Shown here piece after piece: positions 41,544 to 46,021 of a DNA stretch of 46,021 bases; position 1 is the stretch's first letter, and each line of letters starts with the position of its first letter. This DNA is from Gammaproteobacteria bacterium (GTDB lineage Bacteria; Pseudomonadota; Gammaproteobacteria; Pseudomonadales; Azotimanducaceae). The stretch is from contig JAPUGI010000152.1 in assembly GCA_027292925.1 (NCBI GenBank), forward strand, positions 1 through 46,021. The letters run 5' to 3'. The notes beneath the pieces are model-generated. The model was not told the origin of the DNA. It saw nothing but the letters and a program-made list of their open reading frames with translations, and ran no database searches. The position numbers and the translations under genes are program-made.

Positions 41544-42245
41544 ATGTTTACAGATAGTCGGGTTGTGGTTACAGGCGGGGCGGGAGCCCTTGGCCAGGCC
41601 GTTGTGGCACATTTTGAAAACCGGGGAGCCAGAGTAGCAGTGCTCGACTACAGCGATGACATCCTGGATAGAGTATTTGCAAATAAAAAGACCGGAAATA
41701 TTTACCTCACTGGTGACCTGACCAATAGGGATTCGTGTCAGGTCGCTATAAGCACAGTTCTGGCGGAATTCGACGGTATCGATATCCTCTGTAATATCGC
41801 GGGTGGTTTTCTGATGGGTGAAGATGTGCACGAGACATCAGATGATACCTGGGACTTTTTGTTCAACCTGAACACCCGTTCTATTATGAATATGAGCGCC
41901 GCGGTTGTACCCACCATGTTGCAGGCAGGCACGGGCAAGATAGTAAACATCGCAGCAAGAGCGGCAATGGGTGGTGCCGCGAAGATGGGTGCATATACCG
42001 CATCCAAAGCAGCCGTGATGCGTTTGACGGAGAGCATGGCACTGGAATTAAGAGAAAAGAATATCAATGTCAATTGCATATTGCCGGGAACCATCGATAC
42101 GCAAAGGAACCGGGAAGATATGCCGAATGCTGACCATAAAAAATGGGTATCTCCTAACGATATCGCCAGGGTGATAGGATTTCTTGCCTCCGACGAAGCG
42201 ATTGCAATTCATGGGGCGGGCATTCCCGTAGACGGCTTAAGCTAA
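41544..42245 (+). CDS. SDR family oxidoreductase
   Basis: The 233-residue protein is a classical short-chain dehydrogenase. The cofactor loop is VVVTGGAGALGQAVVAHF, followed by LDYSDD after strand 2, CNIAGGF for the NAG motif, and the catalytic YTASKAAVMRLTESMALE with the YxxxK pair. The aspartate after strand 2 suggests NAD(H) over NADP(H). A GTG at 41538 is an alternative start, but the ATG at 41544 fits family length better. The C-terminal IHGAGIPVDGLS matches the usual end. The substrate is unknown. Confidence 0.9.
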   Translation: MFTDSRVVVTGGAGALGQAVVAHFENRGARVAVLDYSDDILDRVFANKKTGNIYLTGDLTNRDSCQVAISTVLAEFDGIDILCNIAGGFLMGEDVHETSDDTWDFLFNLNTRSIMNMSAAVVPTMLQAGTGKIVNIAARAAMGGAAKMGAYTASKAAVMRLTESMALELREKNINVNCILPGTIDTQRNREDMPNADHKKWVSPNDIARVIGFLASDEAIAIHGAGIPVDGLS

Positions 42246-42299
42246 GAGACTTTGATTTGAGGGTTTGCGCCGTTTAATGGTCGATAAATAGCTTATTAG

Positions 42300-43994
42300 T
42301 CAACCTCGAACCAGCCTTCCGGGTAGTTTGCCGGTATGTTCTCCATGATCAAAGGTGAACTCGCCCGACTTGATCGTGTAGTCATAGCCTTCAACACGTT
42401 GTACCAGTCGCTTACCCCCGGTGGGTAGATCATAAATTGCCTCGGGTCTGAAAAGCCGTAACCTATCAAAATCGATGATATTGATGTCTGCCAGCAAGCC
42501 CTCCTGCAATAGTCCGCGATCCTTCATACCGAAAGTGTCAGCTGTCTTACTGGTGAGCGATTGAACAATGAATTCAAGTGGCAGGGTTTCTCCTTTGGTT
42601 CTGTCCCTGCCCCAGTGAACCATAATAAAAGTTGGCATACCGGCGTCAGCAATCACACCACAATGAGCACCCCCGTCGCTGAGGCCCATGATCACGTTCG
42701 GATGTTGCATAAGCTTACGTTGGGCTTCAAGGTTGTAGTTCGAGTACCCACCCAGTGGTTGGTAGAACAACTCTTTACCTTCGTCGGCAACCAGAAGGTC
42801 GTACATGACTTCCAGAGGCGCACGCCCTTGTGATTCTGCGATACCGGCTACACTTTCCTCATAGTCCGGTTCATAATTTGGAATTTCCCCCAGGGGAAAT
42901 ACCCGCTTCATCAACTGATCCATAGACCCCAGTATCGCTGATTTGATGCCGGATTCTTCCGCCAGTATCTTTACCCTGGTATTCGGATTCTTCATCTTCC
43001 GGACTTTTTCATCGAGAGGGAGATGCTCAATTTCTGAGCGGTAGGTCGGGTGGCCAATGAACGCATGGAAACTACTTTGCAGCCCGTGTAAAACCCCCGT
43101 GGGTCTACCCGCCATTTGCGGTAGGATTTCTATTCCTTCTTTCCGTGCTTCTTCTGCGATTCGATACAATTTCCCATTCTCATAAGCTGCTGCTGAAGTG
43201 GCGATAAGCGTGACCTTTTTGCCAGTTTCCCTGGCAAACTGTTTTACCCATTGCCACTCGTCGTCATCGCCGAGATTATCCGAGACCATTTCGAATACGC
43301 CATGGTCTAGTCCCTTCATGGAAAGACCAAGTTGCAACATTTCATCGCTACCGGCAAAAGTACCGGGTACGTATTCGCCGTGCACATCCTTATGTAAAAG
43401 GGTCCGTGAACTTGAGAATCCGAGCGCACCCGCCTTGATGCCTTCTCTCACCAATTGCTGCATCTGCTCTATTTCATAAGCGCTGGGGTCTTCATCACCG
43501 TTACATCGTCCACCCATGACATAAGCGCGTACCGCACCATGAGGTACCTGTGCTGCCACATCAAGGGTTCTTGGGAATTTTTCCAGCGCATCCAGGTATT
43601 CAGGGAAGCTCTCCCATTGCCAGTCAATTCCTTCCGCCAGGGCACTGCCAGGGATGTCCTCCACGCCTTCCATCAATTCAATTAGAAATTGCTCCGATCC
43701 CGGGCGCACTGGTGCGAAACCAACGCCGCAATTACCCATCACTACGGTTGTCACACCATGCCAACTTGATGGTCCCATAATGGGGTCCCAGGTTGCCTGG
43801 CCATCATAATGGGTGTGGATATCTACCCATCCCGGCGTCACCAATTTTCCTGTGGCGTCGATGGTTTGTTTAGCCTCATCGGTAACACTGCCGATTTTAC
43901 TGATCCTGGATCCGTCAATGGCGATATCGCCAACAAATCTTTCTTCTCCTGAACCGTCTATAATGGTGCCGTTTTTAATCACGATGTCATGCAT
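42300..43994 (-). CDS. D-aminoacylase-type amidohydrolase
   Basis: The 564-residue protein belongs to the metal-dependent amidohydrolases, near N-acyl-D-amino-acid deacylases. It begins [20 protein letters not shown], then has the metal motif [17 protein letters not shown] and the later [14 protein letters not shown] with the conserved aspartate. [20 protein letters not shown] is the typical C-terminal beta-domain return. I chose the ATG at 43994; a frame from 44033 adds 13 unlikely residues. It would hydrolyse N-acylated D-amino acids or related cyclic amides. It is divergent from the NUDIX gene. Confidence 0.88.
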   Translation of the reverse strand: MHDIVIKNGTIIDGSGEERFVGDIAIDGSRISKIGSVTDEAKQTIDATGKLVTPGWVDIHTHYDGQATWDPIMGPSSWHGVTTVVMGNCGVGFAPVRPGSEQFLIELMEGVEDIPGSALAEGIDWQWESFPEYLDALEKFPRTLDVAAQVPHGAVRAYVMGGRCNGDEDPSAYEIEQMQQLVREGIKAGALGFSSSRTLLHKDVHGEYVPGTFAGSDEMLQLGLSMKGLDHGVFEMVSDNLGDDDEWQWVKQFARETGKKVTLIATSAAAYENGKLYRIAEEARKEGIEILPQMAGRPTGVLHGLQSSFHAFIGHPTYRSEIEHLPLDEKVRKMKNPNTRVKILAEESGIKSAILGSMDQLMKRVFPLGEIPNYEPDYEESVAGIAESQGRAPLEVMYDLLVADEGKELFYQPLGGYSNYNLEAQRKLMQHPNVIMGLSDGGAHCGVIADAGMPTFIMVHWGRDRTKGETLPLEFIVQSLTSKTADTFGMKDRGLLQEGLLADINIIDFDRLRLFRPEAIYDLPTGGKRLVQRVEGYDYTIKSGEFTFDHGEHTGKLPGRLVRG

Positions 43995-44080
43995 GCAGGG
44001 TTGCCGTTTGTTGTGACTCAGTCGAACAAGCAACTTAATTGATTGAAAATTGAATGTCTAATCTTCGACGGTAAATAATT

Positions 44081-44632
44081 ATGTCCAAGCCGGTTAAACC
44101 CTGGACTCGCAAGAGCATGCAGCAGATTGCAGATTGCCGTGTATTGAAGATACATGAATCCATTTCCATTTCGCCAGAAACCGAGGAAGAACACAATTTC
44201 TATGTGATGGAAACAGCAGATTGGGTAAATGTGGTGCCGGTTACCGCAAGTAATGAACTGGTTTGTATCCGGCAGTTTCGTCACGGCAGTGAAGAGATTA
44301 CGTTAGAAATTCCGGGAGGCATAGTTGATCCCGGGGAGGAACCGAATGAGACCGCTGCCAGGGAATGCCTTGAAGAAACAGGTTATGAAACTGACGAATT
44401 GATTTCTCTGGGAGTACTCAATCCCAACCCCGCCATCTTTGCCAACAAGTTGCATACCTTCGTTGCACCCAATGCGAAATTGGTTACAGATATTAGCAAT
44501 TCACCAACTGAGCAAACCGAAGTACAACTCATTCCCATGGAACAAGTCGCTGATTTACTAGTCGCCGGAGAGATTGATCATGCGCTGGTGACTGCTACTC
44601 TGTGGCGGATGTTGTATTTCCTTAAGCGGTAA
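44081..44632 (+). CDS. NUDIX hydrolase (ADP-ribose pyrophosphatase-like)
   Basis: The 183-residue protein has an intact NUDIX box at about residues 86-108: GIVDPGEEPNETAARECLEE followed by TGY. Upstream, VVPVTASNELVCIRQFRHGSEEITLEIPGG is the pattern of ADP-ribose and related nucleoside-diphosphate-sugar pyrophosphatases (NudF-like). Members hydrolyse NDP-X to NMP plus phosphate-X with magnesium. It precedes the FAD-dependent oxidoreductase gene by 11 bp, suggesting one transcript, but no functional link is obvious. Confidence 0.9.
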   Translation: MSKPVKPWTRKSMQQIADCRVLKIHESISISPETEEEHNFYVMETADWVNVVPVTASNELVCIRQFRHGSEEITLEIPGGIVDPGEEPNETAARECLEETGYETDELISLGVLNPNPAIFANKLHTFVAPNAKLVTDISNSPTEQTEVQLIPMEQVADLLVAGEIDHALVTATLWRMLYFLKR

Positions 44633-44643
44633 TTTGTAAAGCT

Positions 44644-46021
44644 GTGGTCGGAAAGCAAGAAAAAATCGCTATTGTGGGCGGTGGTATCTGCGGCTTGGTG
44701 ACTGCACTTGCAGCCGCAAAACAGGGACATGAAGTCAACATGTTCGAAAGGGATACTCCTCCGCCCGATGGTGGAGCAGATGAAGCGTTTTTCAAGTGGG
44801 ACCGGAGAGGTGCAGCTCAATTCCGGCACCCGCATGCCTTCCTTGGTTTGATGTGTAACTTACTACAGGATAACTACCCGGAGCTGCTGCAGGAATTTTA
44901 TGAAGCGGGAGCCAGGCGAGTGAATTTTGTGGATATGCTGGGTCCTCACCTCCGAGCCAGTTATGAGCCCGAACCTGCAGATGAAAAATTGTGGATACTA
45001 AGTTGTAGAAGGGCAACCATGGAAACTGTGCTAAGGCGGCATGTTGAAAAATTATCGAATGTTTGGATTTCAGACCAATGCACCATTACTGGACTGTTGG
45101 TTGATAAGGTAAATGAGCCAATTCGTGTTCGAGGCTTAGCAGGTTGGAATGGAGAATCTGATTTTGAGTTTGAGTCAGACATTGTTATTGATGCCAGTGG
45201 CAGAACCTCTAGATTTCCTCGATGGCTTCGTGAGCACGGTGCAGTTATCACGGAAGAGAAGTATGATGCGGAGATCGTCTACTTCACACGGCACTTTGCC
45301 TTAAATGAAGGACAACAAGAACCACCGAGGGACGAAAAACGAGGCGCTGGTGATCTCGGTTATCTGAAATATGGGGTCTTCCCGGGGGACAACGGTAACT
45401 TCGCTGTCATTATTTGTTTGCCTTTTGGCGAAAAAAAACTCCAGGTCGCTGTCAGAAACGGCGAATCCTTTCTACATATATGCCAACTGATCCCGGGTCT
45501 AGAGCGATGGATCGACCCAGAGCGTAGTCATCCGACAACTGAGCCGTTTGGGATAGGCGATATACAGGCCCAGTGGCGATACTTTGTTAACGACGGTAAG
45601 CCTGCTGCCTACAATTTTTTTGCAGTTGGGGACGCGGCGTTAAGGACCAATCCACTCTACGGACGCGGTTGTAGTACTGGTATTTTGCATGCCCATATTC
45701 TGACGGATGTCCTGGCAGAGACCACTGATCCGGCTACTCGTGCTCTGTATTTTGATAAGAGAACTAAGCAGCAGCTTCGACCTATATTCAATACGAGCTT
45801 GAGAGAAGATAGAAGCGGTATCAAACGGGCAGCAGCGGTGATGGAAGGCAGAATGCTGGATCAGGCTGATTCATTGAAGAGATGGTTAAGGTTGGCATTT
45901 CGGGATGCGATCAGTGCTGCTTCACGCGAAGAAATTCACGTCGTGCGGGGTGCCATGAGAACCTTTAACCTGCTGGAGAAACCGGGAGCGTTCCTGCAAG
46001 ACTGGAACATCCGCATGACGA
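44644..46021 (+). CDS. FAD-dependent oxidoreductase/monooxygenase, partial at window end
   Basis: A frame from the GTG at 44644 runs past the window edge, giving at least 459 residues. The FAD loop is IAIVGGGICGLVTALAAAKQGHEVNMFE at residues 8-35. A second flavin motif is FFAVGDAALRTNPLYGRGCSTG near residue 326, as in the class A flavoprotein monooxygenase/geranylgeranyl reductase group. An intermediate VIDASGRTSRFPRWL fits that group too. Substrate and C-terminus are unknown. No earlier ATG is in frame, since an in-frame TAA lies at 44623. The ribosome-binding site is weak. Confidence 0.82.
   Translation, partial: MVGKQEKIAIVGGGICGLVTALAAAKQGHEVNMFERDTPPPDGGADEAFFKWDRRGAAQFRHPHAFLGLMCNLLQDNYPELLQEFYEAGARRVNFVDMLGPHLRASYEPEPADEKLWILSCRRATMETVLRRHVEKLSNVWISDQCTITGLLVDKVNEPIRVRGLAGWNGESDFEFESDIVIDASGRTSRFPRWLREHGAVITEEKYDAEIVYFTRHFALNEGQQEPPRDEKRGAGDLGYLKYGVFPGDNGNFAVIICLPFGEKKLQVAVRNGESFLHICQLIPGLERWIDPERSHPTTEPFGIGDIQAQWRYFVNDGKPAAYNFFAVGDAALRTNPLYGRGCSTGILHAHILTDVLAETTDPATRALYFDKRTKQQLRPIFNTSLREDRSGIKRAAAVMEGRMLDQADSLKRWLRLAFRDAISAASREEIHVVRGAMRTFNLLEKPGAFLQDWNIRMT

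Noticed and set aside
1-46021. tRNA, rRNA, integrase or attachment-site signatures marking a genomic island
   Set aside because: None could be found by eye on either strand; island status cannot be claimed from this window.

Overview
The window looks like a chromosomal segment of a Gram-negative bacterium, most likely a gammaproteobacterium (inference). The reasons are YbjQ and RecQ of enterobacterial type, many lipoproteins with lipoboxes, TonB-like and TolQ/ExbB-like parts, and moderate G+C by eye. No rRNA, tRNA, CRISPR array, integrase or transposase was seen. Coding density is high.

Left part (1-13.2 kb). A divergent pair opens the window: a cut-off membrane protein on the minus strand and an ECF sigma factor with a likely self-regulated promoter, translationally coupled to a two-helix membrane protein that is a candidate anti-sigma factor. 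Next come a TrkA-N (RCK) membrane protein, YbjQ, an exported isoaspartyl methyltransferase, a cytosolic methyltransferase and a VOC protein. A two-subunit molybdenum hydroxylase follows (2Fe-2S subunit and molybdopterin subunit, 8-nt overlap). On the plus strand are a DUF4139 protein and a compact set: a Tat-exported flavin amine oxidase, a diheme cytochrome c and an exported RidA. That set reads as a periplasmic amine oxidation module with its own electron acceptor and imine hydrolase. A PhyH dioxygenase ends this part.

Middle (13.2-32.2 kb). After RecQ and an AT-rich 2OG-Fe(II) oxygenase lies the most unusual region, about 16 kb. A minus-strand gene run reads, in transcription order: repeat-rich lipoprotein, second lipoprotein, membrane pseudokinase with TPR-like helices and PEGA, PEGA repeats plus a formylglycine-generating-enzyme-like domain without its cysteines, small EPSA-repeat exported protein, TolQ/ExbB/MotA-type channel, degenerate Hsp70/actin-fold protein with an FHA-like tail, and two paralogous single-pass proteins with a TolR/ExbD-like FLDV membrane motif, coiled coil and vWA domain. 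Upstream lie two divergent lipoprotein genes and two paralogous exported TPR proteins with TonB-like C-termini. I read this as a proton-driven, envelope-spanning machine in which vWA domains replace the usual peptidoglycan- or TonB-linked output and most enzyme folds have become scaffolds or sensors. I do not recognise it as a named system.

Right part (32.2-46 kb). A 104-bp hairpin resembling a MITE precedes a secreted M48 protease. The rest is mostly accessory metabolism: an LLM flavin oxidoreductase, a type-1 thiolase-like protein, a ChbG/HpnK deacetylase, a TauD dioxygenase, a MerC-like protein, a hybrid histidine kinase with an uncertain start, an SDR, a D-aminoacylase-type amidohydrolase, a NUDIX hydrolase and a cut-off FAD-dependent oxidoreductase.
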